Source of the DNA: Lachnospiraceae bacterium UBA5899
GTDB lineage: Bacteria > Bacillota > Clostridia > Lachnospirales > Lachnospiraceae
Assembly (NCBI GenBank): GCA_002432425.1
Contig: DJEL01000024.1
Location: forward strand, 1 to 17,284
Reading direction: 5' to 3'
DNA: 17,284 bases
Made by a program: the position numbers and the translations under genes. Position 1 is the stretch's first letter; the number at the start of each line of letters is the position of its first letter. The notes under the pieces were generated by a model, which saw nothing but the letters and a program-made list of their open reading frames with translations, was not told the origin of the DNA and did no database searches. Of this stretch, positions 1-7,481 are shown piece by piece.

Positions 1-110
1 TTAGATTATTTTGTTGTTCTTGGATTCTAAGCAGGAATTCTTGAATTTTTAGACGCCAGCGGATGCTGACAAAGAAAGTTAGGAAAAAAGAAGTATCTGC
101 ATATGGATGT

Positions 111-139
111 AGTATATCGTAAAGTTATAGACTATGCAA
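111..139 (-). promoter_or_regulatory. Possible sigma-A type promoter reading leftwards out of the window
   Basis: On the minus strand a -35-like TTGCAT (134-139) is separated by 17 bases from a -10-like TATACT (111-116). The -10 matches the consensus at five of six positions and the -35 only at three. It lies downstream of the 51-residue ORF and would drive a gene beyond the left edge of the window. I see no gene in positions 1-110. Promoter assignment by eye in AT-rich DNA is weak evidence. Confidence 0.3.
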
Positions 140-163
140 GGTTTATTTTTAAAATTTTCTCTA

Positions 164-319
164 TCACTCCACTCCAAAAGCCCGTTCCGCAAACTGTACG
201 CTTTTCACGACATCCAGTGCTTCTTCTTTTGTAAAACAGTCTTTCTTTAACTGCACCAGATAACCGATATCCGAAACACCCTCCTTTGTAAAGATAGAAG
301 CTGCTTTTATTTTCTTCAT
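164..319 (-). CDS. Small hypothetical protein, 51 residues
   Basis: I do not recognise this protein. It is an ATG-started frame of 51 codons ending in TGA, with a purine-rich ribosome binding site (GGGGAAGG) just upstream of the ATG. The product starts MKKIKAASIFTKEGV and is charged, without a membrane segment or signal peptide. The middle (residues about 20-38, YLVQLKKDCFTKEEALDVV) is faintly like the short SHOCT-type helix-turn-helix modules, but this is only an impression. It starts 50 bp after the end of the secreted-protein gene on the same strand, so it is probably the last visible gene of the operon that begins with the XRE regulator. A longer overlapping frame at 132-347 lacks a comparable ribosome binding site and is cysteine/arginine rich, which makes it the less likely reading. 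Confidence 0.55.
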   Translation of the reverse strand: MKKIKAASIFTKEGVSDIGYLVQLKKDCFTKEEALDVVKSVQFAERAFGVE

Positions 320-369
320 TTTTCCTTCCCCTTTTACAAAACCTCATAAGAAATGTAATAAACTGTACT

Positions 370-744
370 TTATTGTTTATACAAGGTTCCCTGATAAGTT
401 GCCGTTGTTACTCCGTTTAAATAAGCAAACTTTGCTAAGGAAAGTGTACCCGAATACGTGTAGCTGCCTATCTTTTCTGTCCATTGCAATGTCCGGTTGG
501 GAATTACTTTTCCCTCATACCGTACCTTTCTCTCTACTGTGATGGAGTTTCCCGAGGCACGAAGTATCTTTTCTTCTCCAACCTCATAGAAAATTCCCTC
601 TTCTGTATATCCGCTCATTTGCAAATACTGTACTTCTCCCTGACTTTCTGCCTGGGAATATTCTTTTACATCCGATGCCGAAACCCATAATGGACAACAA
701 AAGAATACCGTTACTGCTATAATACCTAAAATATATTTTTTCAT
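370..744 (-). CDS. Small secreted hypothetical protein
   Basis: I do not recognise the family. The 124-residue product begins with a clear Sec signal peptide: two lysines, a hydrophobic core at about residues 4-21 and a V-S-A cleavage motif giving a mature protein of about 101 residues starting near Ser24. The mature part is rich in Tyr, Thr and Gly with alternating polar and hydrophobic residues, consistent with a small beta-rich domain (for example GSYTYSGTLSL near residue 92). It has no cysteines after the signal peptide. A strong ribosome binding site (AAGGAG) precedes the ATG. The gene starts 15 bp after the stop of the membrane-anchored XRE regulator, so the two are almost certainly co-transcribed. 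It could be a ligand, modulator or target of that regulator's extracytoplasmic domain, but this is inference from position only. Confidence 0.75.
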   Translation of the reverse strand: MKKYILGIIAVTVFFCCPLWVSASDVKEYSQAESQGEVQYLQMSGYTEEGIFYEVGEEKILRASGNSITVERKVRYEGKVIPNRTLQWTEKIGSYTYSGTLSLAKFAYLNGVTTATYQGTLYKQ

Positions 745-759
745 ATTTTTCTCCTTCCC

Positions 760-1413
760 CTACTCCTCGCATGTTGGATAAATAATACAAAAACTATCTG
801 ACTTCTCTATATACTCTCTCCCAGGGTAATCTTCCCAGAACGAAACATAAATTGCACCTGTCTCATCAAGCTGCTGCCGATATTTCTTCTTTATTTCCTC
901 TGCATAAAAATCCACTGTTTCATCCGTAAGTTGTCCCTGATACTCCACCGCTATATAATATGCAGGTCCATCACCCCACTGCCCCGCTGTTTCCCTCCGG
1001 AACTCATCTACAATGTCTGCTGTAAACTTATCCTTATCCTTTTCCTTAACCGGAGAAAAGAAGCAAAAATATAGTATAAACAGCAGAAGACATCCCCCCA
1101 TAAACATCCATAATCCTTTATATTTATGTGTCTTCTGCTGCGTATCTGTATCTTCCACACCCTCCTGTTTTTCTGTATTTTCCTCATCCCCCGATGGTTT
1201 TCCTGTTAATTCTGATACAGAAATTTCAAAAATATCAGCCAATTCACATGCAGTATGAATGTCCAGACCGGTCAGACCTCTTTCCCATTTAGATATTGCC
1301 GAAGAGGATACATTCATCTTCTCTGCCAATTCTGCCTGTGTCATCTTCTTTTCTGTCCGAAGCTGTTTAATCTTACTGCCGATTTCTTCTTGTGTACTTT
1401 TTTGCGGAACCAT
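760..1413 (-). CDS. Membrane-anchored XRE-family transcriptional regulator
   Basis: A DNA-binding helix-turn-helix of the Xre/Cro type occupies residues about 12-68 (recognisable MTQAELAEKMNVSSSAISKW core). An acidic linker (about 72-95) follows, then one membrane segment at about 99-119 (rich in F, L, M) and a C-terminal part of about 98 residues, predicted to lie outside the cell because the HTH must be cytoplasmic. It thus looks like a one-component sensor that couples an extracytoplasmic signal to DNA binding. Start: ATG preceded by AGGAGA. Upstream lie a promoter candidate and a perfect 10-bp-arm inverted repeat covering part of the -10 region, which suggests autorepression. It is the first gene of an apparent operon with the small secreted protein. 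The extracytoplasmic domain is not one I recognise. Confidence 0.88.
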   Translation of the reverse strand: MVPQKSTQEEIGSKIKQLRTEKKMTQAELAEKMNVSSSAISKWERGLTGLDIHTACELADIFEISVSELTGKPSGDEENTEKQEGVEDTDTQQKTHKYKGLWMFMGGCLLLFILYFCFFSPVKEKDKDKFTADIVDEFRRETAGQWGDGPAYYIAVEYQGQLTDETVDFYAEEIKKKYRQQLDETGAIYVSFWEDYPGREYIEKSDSFCIIYPTCEE

Positions 1414-1430
1414 GCTTTCTCTCCTGATGC

Positions 1431-1457
1431 CATTTTATATATTTATAATATAAAATG
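1431..1457. promoter_or_regulatory. Inverted repeat, candidate operator of the XRE regulator
   Basis: Arms CATTTTATAT (1431-1440) and ATATAAAATG (1448-1457) are perfect reverse complements of 10 bases with a 7-base spacer. The right arm overlaps the -10 element of the candidate promoter and the repeat ends 18 bases upstream of the regulator's ATG. A dyad of this size in front of an Xre-type gene is the usual form of an autoregulatory operator. The arms are AT-rich, so chance symmetry is not excluded. Confidence 0.5.
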
Positions 1458-1483
1458 TTATCATATTGGATTCGCATGGTCAA
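1455..1483 (-). promoter_or_regulatory. Candidate promoter of the XRE regulator operon
   Basis: On the minus strand TTGACC (1478-1483) matches the -35 consensus at five of six positions and is followed after 17 bases by TAACAT (1455-1460), a four-of-six -10. The transcription start would fall inside or just after the inverted repeat at 1431-1457, so a protein bound there would block initiation. Confidence 0.5.
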
Positions 1484-1490
1484 GTCAGCC

Positions 1491-1520
1491 AGCATGATAT
1501 CCGATTGATTTATTCATGCT
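1491..1520. repeat. Short inverted repeat in the intergenic region
   Basis: AGCATGA (1491-1497) and TCATGCT (1514-1520) are perfect 7-base inverted arms with a 16-base loop. It lies just upstream of the XRE promoter and downstream of the lipoprotein gene at 1587. There is no T-tract, so it does not look like an intrinsic terminator. It could be a second regulatory dyad or chance. The rest of 1414-1586 shows nothing else I can support. Confidence 0.25.
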
Positions 1521-1586
1521 ATTGCTGCGGCTACCTGCTGCCTCCACCCCAGAAAATTGTTTCAGATGTTGAAAATAATTGTATTT

Positions 1587-3923
1587 TTATTTCTCATTAA
1601 GATAAAGTTGTACTCTGTTTTGAAGTCGTTCTGCTGCCTTCTCAGCGGAAACATCTCCTGCAAAATACGGTGTCAGTTCCTCATCCAAAATATCATACAG
1701 TGCCGATGCCTTCACATTTGCCGGATGGACATTTTCTACTATATAATAGAACTGTTTTATCTGTTCCTCATCTATCGGTTCCTTTTTATGAAAGTTGCCG
1801 TCTTCATCGGAAACATATAAACTCTTATCCTCTTCCTTTTTCTTCTCAATGATAACATCCAGTGCGGCCCTGTTTACCGGAAACTGGCAACGGTTTCCGG
1901 TAAATATCTGTGAAGATGTCCCGTCGGACTCTCTCTCCATTTCTGCATAGCTGTCATACCCCGCATACAATACCTGCTCTTCCTCCGAAAGCAGATATCT
2001 CAAAAATTCTTTGGCACCTTCCTTATGTACCGAACCTGCATTCAGATAAAGTTCTTTTCCTGCCAGATAATAGCCGTTTCCCTTGCTTCGCGGATAGCCT
2101 ATCATAGCGGCTTTGCCATTGAAATTACGGTAAGCATTATCCCATTCTGAAAATTCTTCCATTCTTACAGCCATGGCGAATGCTGTTCCCTTTCCCAAAA
2201 GTTCTGCCTCATTATCCCCATATTCCCCCGTATCTGCATACTTCTTTGCAAATGCAAGAAATTCCAGAAACGGTTGTTCCGTAAGATGACTTTCTCCCTT
2301 TTCCCAGTCAATAAAAGTAGGATTTTCCTCATCGTACAATCCATAATAATAGACAATGCCAACTCCTCCGAGTCCCGGTTGCAGAATACTTGCTTCTGAA
2401 TTTTCCACCATATGCATTAATTCCTCTAAGGTAATGCTTTTCTTCCCTTTTACCATGTCCTCATTGTAGGCTGCAAATCTCAGGCTGTATTCATAAGGAA
2501 TTCCGTAAATTTTTCCGTTGATGTAGCAGCTTTCAAATGCAGCCCGGGTATAATTCTCCCCTGCTGGTACCAGATCATCCACGCATTCTATATAACCGTT
2601 TTTTATATAAGGCTCTGCATCTGCAACCAGATCACTTCCCAAAATGTCCGGACCTTTTCCTGTAGATACAGCCATCTTTATCTTGTTCTGATAATCTGCA
2701 TAATCACCATACAAAGGATCCTCTATGTATGTTGTTTCTATATGATACTTGCTGCTTTGTCTGTTAAATCGTGCGATGCTTTTTTCCAACGCTCTCTGCC
2801 GAAAAAGAAAAGCTATCGTAATCTCTTCTTTTTCCCGGTCTACAGGACTATCCTGTTTTTCAAAGATAAGCAGTACTGTCCTGTTGTCCATTTCCACCAG
2901 CATACGAATATCACCGGCATCGGATATTTCCATTCCGTATATTTTATAAAAAGGATAATCGTCGCCTAACGGATAAAGTAATTGCAGCCCCTCTTCATAA
3001 CGGTAAATTCCATCCTTGTCCGCTATATACAAAGTTCCGTCGGTTGCAAGCGCTGCCGCAAAGTTATTTCCATTAAGAGCAAGATTTTCTGCCAGCGCCT
3101 CCCCCGACAGTAAATCCTTCACGCAAAATTTTCCTCCTGCTCCCGTTCCATACCAGTATACCGGTGTTCCACTTTCTGCCTGCAGGATTCCATAGATGCG
3201 CCCCGATAGACTTATGTCTGTTTTTTCTGACATGGTGCTCTCATATTTCGTCACCTCTAAACTGCCTTCCTGAAAAAAATACACTCTGTTCTCTTTATCA
3301 CATGCATTGCTGATATCCTGCAGTTTTTCCACTTCGGAACCGCTGAATTTCTTTCCGTCATAGACTTCTGCAATACTGCCATTTTCCCATCTCGCAGCAA
3401 AACATTCTCCATCCGCTGTTTTCACAAAACCTTTTGTCTCTCCATTTTCAGTAAAAGAAAACGGTGGAACTACCACTGCATAGGTATCTTTCGCGTAACT
3501 GACATCTTCCGAGATGTCAGAGTTTTTCCAAGACAGCGGTTTCTCTGCCGTATTCAGTTCCTGCAGATAATATTTTTTCCAGGTCTCCATGAACTGACCG
3601 TTCCACTGGGATTTTTCACATAGAACCGACCATAAATAAATTTTTCCATTTTTCAGGACATAATCCCCACCCCGGTAATAACTGTCTTCCGTCAGGTCCG
3701 GTAATGTACTCCATGCATTCGGAATTGCAATTTCCCGATAGGTGTAATAAACAGGATTTTCCGCTGTTAAATCTTCTGTATGCTCCACAGAGGTTTCTTC
3801 TGCAATATTACTCTTGTCATCAGTATTTTCAGATATCGCTGTTCCTTGTTGTCGGCCACACCCCGCTATCACGAGTACGCATATAAATAGTGTATACAGA
3901 AAAATAATTCCACCTTTTCTCAT
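1587..3923 (-). CDS. Lipoprotein with N-terminal propeller-like region and C-terminal solute-binding domain
   Basis: A 778-residue surface lipoprotein. The signal peptide ends in a lipobox (V-I-A-G-C, lipidated Cys22). Residues about 55-360 consist of short strand-turn repeats typical of propeller or DUF5050-like domains (for example DGTLYIADKDGIYRY near 295). Residues about 367-770 look like a family 1 extracellular solute-binding protein: an opening beta strand and helix (EITIAFLFRQRALEKSIARF), a GPDI motif near 424, a NGKIYGIPY segment in the middle and a typical Gly-Asp-Val-Ser then helical end. Normal binding proteins are 400-450 residues, so this is a fusion of about twice the usual size. 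Start: ATG with AGGAGA upstream. It begins 42 bp after the membrane protein gene at 3966. No importer permease is encoded next to it. Ligand unknown. It shares its architecture with the protein at 11910-13922. Confidence 0.85.
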   Translation of the reverse strand: MRKGGIIFLYTLFICVLVIAGCGRQQGTAISENTDDKSNIAEETSVEHTEDLTAENPVYYTYREIAIPNAWSTLPDLTEDSYYRGGDYVLKNGKIYLWSVLCEKSQWNGQFMETWKKYYLQELNTAEKPLSWKNSDISEDVSYAKDTYAVVVPPFSFTENGETKGFVKTADGECFAARWENGSIAEVYDGKKFSGSEVEKLQDISNACDKENRVYFFQEGSLEVTKYESTMSEKTDISLSGRIYGILQAESGTPVYWYGTGAGGKFCVKDLLSGEALAENLALNGNNFAAALATDGTLYIADKDGIYRYEEGLQLLYPLGDDYPFYKIYGMEISDAGDIRMLVEMDNRTVLLIFEKQDSPVDREKEEITIAFLFRQRALEKSIARFNRQSSKYHIETTYIEDPLYGDYADYQNKIKMAVSTGKGPDILGSDLVADAEPYIKNGYIECVDDLVPAGENYTRAAFESCYINGKIYGIPYEYSLRFAAYNEDMVKGKKSITLEELMHMVENSEASILQPGLGGVGIVYYYGLYDEENPTFIDWEKGESHLTEQPFLEFLAFAKKYADTGEYGDNEAELLGKGTAFAMAVRMEEFSEWDNAYRNFNGKAAMIGYPRSKGNGYYLAGKELYLNAGSVHKEGAKEFLRYLLSEEEQVLYAGYDSYAEMERESDGTSSQIFTGNRCQFPVNRAALDVIIEKKKEEDKSLYVSDEDGNFHKKEPIDEEQIKQFYYIVENVHPANVKASALYDILDEELTPYFAGDVSAEKAAERLQNRVQLYLNEK

Positions 3924-3965
3924 ACTTCATTCTCCTGTGTCTCTCTATTGTTTCTTTCCGGATTT

Positions 3966-5312
3966 TTATTTTGTGATAGGATAAGCATTTTTTAAGTTCT
4001 GGAACTCCTCCGGTTTTGCATAACTGTCAAAAGTAAATACGGCTCCTTCCCCGATAGAATTTATTTCTGATTTGTTTGAGAATGTTACCGATGCTTTTCC
4101 ATTTTCAAAAGAGATTTTCATTTCATTTTGGGGTTTCTCCGACTCCTCTATGCTTTGCACGGCCGTCAGAATTCCATCCCGGCATTCTCCTTCAAACCGT
4201 GTATAGAGCACATTATCAATGAGAAGTATCCCCTCGTAAGAGCCATCTTCTTTCCTTTTCACCGTCAGAAAACTTTCATCCTCATTACTGTAGTAATTTC
4301 CTGTAATAAAATACTTTCCGTCGGACGAAAGTTCCGGCATGGTAACGGACTCGTCCACCGGAAGGAATTTTTGAACCTGTATAAGCACCTCCCGAACAGA
4401 ATGCATATCTTCTATATTGATTTGCTGTCCGGCAGCCATTTCGGGAAACCAAGGAAAAATATCATACAAATAGGGGGCTGTCTGGTTATCCTTATCACCG
4501 GAAATACTATTCTCCCACTCTCCCTGTATACCAGATATCACCAAATATCCATTATCCATGTAACCTTTCACCGTATCATAAAAGTCAGCCATCCGTTCCA
4601 CCGGAAATGTTGCTTCCGGCTCTGTTATACCGTCAGTTACCAGATAAAACGATATACTGTCGGCATCATAAGGTACCTCACTGGCTGTATGTAATAAAGA
4701 AGTGCCCGCAATCCCAAACACCTTATAGGACAAAGTTATCTCCTTATCTCTTTCCTCCATTCGATACCTCATCAAATACACATTGTCTTCTCTTTCTATT
4801 ACATAATAAGAAATATACTGATTTAAGGTAATGTTTGTAGAATTCTCCTGCCAGAACAAAGGATAGAGAGTAAAATTCTTTTCGTCCCCGTTCTTTATCG
4901 TATGCCAGATTTCTCTTCTGTCAGCCCACAGACTAAGTTCCACTCCTTCTTTGCCATTCTCCCAAATCTCTTTGCGGTATAAATCCGCATAGATGTCCGT
5001 ATCCTTGAAATAAGAGCCGGTTGTACCAAATTGAAAAATGGGAATGTTGGCATACACCAACTCATATTCCTCGTTCACAACCTGAAATGCTTCTTTTACA
5101 GCAATATTTTTTTGTGTTTGAAGAGCTGCCTGTGCAATGCTCACAACCATCTCTGTTACTTTTTCCGCTTGTTTTTTTATGGGCAGAAGAGTACTCCCCC
5201 CCATACTCTTGAACCCCTTACTTGTCAAAACCAAAACGCATAAGCCAACCGTTATGGCTCCGGCTACAGCAAGCCATATCTTTTTATTTCTTTTATGTTC
5301 AACAAAGTTCAT
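3966..5312 (-). CDS. Single-pass membrane-anchored extracytoplasmic protein, candidate immunity factor
   Basis: A 448-residue protein of no family I can name. Residues 1-11 are basic, 12-31 form one membrane anchor (IWLAVAGAITVGLCVLVL) and the remaining 415 or so residues should face outward. The last hundred residues (about 325-430) have the pattern of small beta-barrel domains seen in secreted Firmicute proteins: GKYF, then SFLTVKRKEDGSYE, then ASVTFSNKSE and a closing GAVFTF strand. The start has AGGGG shortly upstream and lies 12 bp after the end of the broken peptidoglycan hydrolase gene, so the pair is translationally close. That position, together with an outward-facing domain beside a hydrolase of peptidoglycan, suggests an immunity or inhibitor role. 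This is inference; it may equally be an unrelated surface protein. Confidence 0.75.
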   Translation of the reverse strand: MNFVEHKRNKKIWLAVAGAITVGLCVLVLTSKGFKSMGGSTLLPIKKQAEKVTEMVVSIAQAALQTQKNIAVKEAFQVVNEEYELVYANIPIFQFGTTGSYFKDTDIYADLYRKEIWENGKEGVELSLWADRREIWHTIKNGDEKNFTLYPLFWQENSTNITLNQYISYYVIEREDNVYLMRYRMEERDKEITLSYKVFGIAGTSLLHTASEVPYDADSISFYLVTDGITEPEATFPVERMADFYDTVKGYMDNGYLVISGIQGEWENSISGDKDNQTAPYLYDIFPWFPEMAAGQQINIEDMHSVREVLIQVQKFLPVDESVTMPELSSDGKYFITGNYYSNEDESFLTVKRKEDGSYEGILLIDNVLYTRFEGECRDGILTAVQSIEESEKPQNEMKISFENGKASVTFSNKSEINSIGEGAVFTFDSYAKPEEFQNLKNAYPITK

Positions 5313-5324
5313 ATTATCCCCTAC

Positions 5325-6262
5325 TTATGCTAATGCATTATAAATAGTATTTGCGTATTCCAGCCGTTCGCTATTCCAACTTGTAACTTCAACATCTGAG
5401 CAAAATACCTTTGCAGCATTTTCTATACTGTCTTTATCCTTAATTTTTTTTAATGCAGCTTTATATGTTGTCTCTAATTCATTCTTCAAATAGGCAAACT
5501 GAACATTGCAATTACTTACTGTACTCCCCATCGTATTTGCCATATCTATCAATCCTTGTTTTCTATCCTTAGACTTCCACTGAATAATTCCATAGGCAAT
5601 ATTATCCGTAGATGAATAACTATATGTAGTATCGCGCAACTTAGGTGTACCAGATATTTTACTATCCTGAGCATTTGTGGGTGATGCTCCACTCTCCTTC
5701 ATAATATTCCCCATAATTCCCGCAGCCTGCTTTGCTGTTAATCCCATGCCTACTCTAAGGAATGTCCAAGTACGTGCAACATCCGCTTTTACTACACTTT
5801 CATTATAATCACTAAACCCCTTTACAATCTGTGCTATTGTCGGCAAATCTGTATCCTTTATAGTACTGTTATAAAATGACACTGCTTCTTCTATTTTTAA
5901 TCGTGTCTGTTCATTAGAACCTCCGTTTACAGCTAACCCATAGACCCTCTGAAAATTTTTATTGCACGAATACTTTCTTGTGAACCAAGATTACCATCTG
6001 TTGCTACTGTATTACTGTAAAACCCCAATATCTTTAAATTGTTTTGAAGCTGTTTATTCTCTGCACTGGATGCGTATTTCATAATCTGTTCCTTACTATA
6101 CAGACCTATTTGCCGAGTTAAATTCTCTTCATTATGTTCATATACAACTCCACAATCCTCTCCATTATTCTGTTTAGTCCCTTTATCATTTCTTTTTGAA
6201 TTGATATCTGTTAGAGCTTTATATCCGATATCCCCAGTTGCATCATTAACTTGTAATCTCAT
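5325..6262 (-). pseudogene. Peptidoglycan hydrolase (peptidoglycan-binding plus phage lysozyme-like domain), broken by a frameshift
   Basis: Two frames together encode one protein of about 312 residues. The first runs to a TAG at 5933-5935; the second is open from there to 5325. Restoring one T in the A5T4 run at 5952-5960 joins them smoothly (IKIF then QRVYGLAVNG). Residues about 67-130 form a PG_binding_1-type repeat; residues about 165-292 match the phage tail lysozyme family (Phage_lysozyme2): AGIMGNIMKESG with catalytic Glu near 190, and AYGIIQW. No signal peptide is present, so export would need another route. Start chosen at 6262 because AAGGAGG sits 8 bases upstream; a frame opening at 6397 exists but has no ribosome binding site. 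The GTG at 5882 is unlikely to be a real start. It could be a true pseudogene, an assembly error or, least likely, a translated frameshift. Confidence 0.75.
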
Positions 6263-6493
6263 GTATAATTCCTCCTTCATCATAAGCATATCTTTCATAG
6301 TGCTTTGTATTTCTATTACTACATATTTTTTCATATTTGTAAAAGGAATAATAGTCGAGTTGTTTTTTAACCATTTTTCCAGATATTCCTTTGACATTTT
6401 TGTATTGTCATGTTAAAATATTAAGTTTTATATCTTGTAATTTGTGAAATATCTTAAAACCACCTCTTCCATACCCCATTTTATCCATACCGA

Positions 6494-6522
6494 TTTTCAA
6501 TATCCCCAAATATATGTATGAT
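6494..6522 (+). promoter_or_regulatory. Candidate promoter of the tyrosine recombinase
   Basis: TATGAT (6517-6522) is a good -10 and TTTTCA (6494-6499) a weak -35 at 17-base spacing. Transcription would begin about 30 bases before the recombinase ATG. The 6263-6560 interval is otherwise AT-rich, separates divergent genes, and contains only a 26-codon minus-strand frame (6408-6488) of uncertain meaning. Confidence 0.45.
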
Positions 6523-6560
6523 ATATCCTTAAGAACGAATTTATTACAAAGGAGATTATT

Positions 6561-7481
6561 ATGGATAATTTACATTCCCTTATGGAAAGCTACCTGTATT
6601 ACTGTCATATGCAGAAACGCCTGGATGAGAAGACACGGAAAGCATATTGCATCGACCTAAGGCAATTTTCCGAGAACATTCCTACGAAAGAAGTTGCCGA
6701 AATCACCCCTGAAACACTTGAAAACTATATTGCTTCCCTGCATCAGCAATACAAACCCAAAACCGTAAAAAGAAAGATTGCGACTTTAAAAGCATTTTTT
6801 CATTATCTGGAATACAAGGATATTCTTGACCGAAATCCATTTAATAAAATTAGAATTCGTTTTCGTGAACCTGTCATTTTACCTAAAACAATTCCGCTGC
6901 ATACCGTAGAAATATTTTTAGCAACCATTTACCGGCAGTTAAACAATGCTCCAAATGAATATCAGAAAAGAAATGCTTTAAGAGATGCTGCCGTTGTGGA
7001 ACTTCTGTTTTCCACCGGCATGCGGATTTCAGAACTGTGTTCGCTAAGAAATGACAGTGTTAATTTATCGGAAGGAACCGTTCTCATATACGGCAAAGGA
7101 AATAAAGAAAGACGTATCCATATCGGAAACGATACCGTCATCCGTATTTTGATGGAATATAAAAATAATTTTTATCCGCAAATTAAGGAATGCAGACATT
7201 TTTTTGTCAATCAGTCCGGCACTCCTTTGTCCGACCAATCCGTCCGGAGAATGTTAAATAAATACTCTGCTCTTGCCTCTATTGATTTACATATCACTCC
7301 TCATATGTTCCGTCATACATTTGCTACCTGCTTACTGGAGGAAGATGTAGACATTCGTTACATTCAGGAAATGCTCGGTCATAGTTCCATTAATATTACG
7401 GAAATTTATACCCACGTCGCCATGGCAAAACAAAAAGATATTTTAACCACTAAACATCCGAGAAAAAATTTTAATCTTTAA
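6561..7481 (+). CDS. Tyrosine recombinase, XerC/XerD-like integrase
   Basis: A complete 306-residue site-specific recombinase. The N-terminal core-binding (SAM-like) domain covers about residues 5-90, with LYYCHMQKRLDEKTRKAY and KTVKRKIATLKAFFHYL as typical helices. The catalytic domain follows from about 105. All catalytic residues are visible: Arg155 in STGMRISEL, Lys179 in YGKGNKERR, His248 and Arg251 in HMFRHTFA, His274 in LGHSS and the nucleophile Tyr283 in EIYTHV. The length is that of Xer-type enzymes rather than long phage integrases. Start: ATG preceded by AAAGGAG at good spacing. It is the only plus-strand gene here and its stop overlaps the stop of the ABC ATPase gene by 11 bp (7471-7481). 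It diverges from the hydrolase gene. Whether it moves an element, inverts DNA or is a solitary remnant cannot be told; I found no convincing att or inversion sites. Confidence 0.95.
   Translation: MDNLHSLMESYLYYCHMQKRLDEKTRKAYCIDLRQFSENIPTKEVAEITPETLENYIASLHQQYKPKTVKRKIATLKAFFHYLEYKDILDRNPFNKIRIRFREPVILPKTIPLHTVEIFLATIYRQLNNAPNEYQKRNALRDAAVVELLFSTGMRISELCSLRNDSVNLSEGTVLIYGKGNKERRIHIGNDTVIRILMEYKNNFYPQIKECRHFFVNQSGTPLSDQSVRRMLNKYSALASIDLHITPHMFRHTFATCLLEEDVDIRYIQEMLGHSSINITEIYTHVAMAKQKDILTTKHPRKNFNL

Noticed and set aside
132..347. A 71-residue minus-strand open frame
   Set aside because: It overlaps the 51-residue frame at 164-319, which has a better start and ribosome binding site and a more normal amino acid composition.
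1514..1560. Possible terminator from the GC-rich stretch GCTGCGGCTACCTGCTGC
   Set aside because: The repeated GCTGC units are direct, not inverted, and no T-tract follows on either strand.
4128..4694. A 188-residue plus-strand open frame opposite the 448-residue membrane protein gene
   Set aside because: It is rich in Ile, His, Phe and Cys in the way antisense frames are, has no domain I recognise and no ribosome binding site, while the opposite strand has a coherent protein.
5950..5962. Programmed -1 ribosomal frameshift joining the two hydrolase frames
   Set aside because: The in-frame codons ATT TTC do not make a tandem slippery heptamer; only a single tRNA could re-pair, and no strong downstream hairpin is apparent. 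A one-base indel is simpler.
6400..6560. Recombination (att) or inversion site near the recombinase
   Set aside because: Only scattered AT-rich motifs such as ATATCTT recur; no paired arms with a plausible core could be identified by eye.
5325..7481. Complete prophage with integrase and endolysin
   Set aside because: A recombinase and a phage-type lysozyme domain are neighbours, but there are no capsid, tail, terminase or replication genes, and the flanking genes are transporters and lipoproteins.
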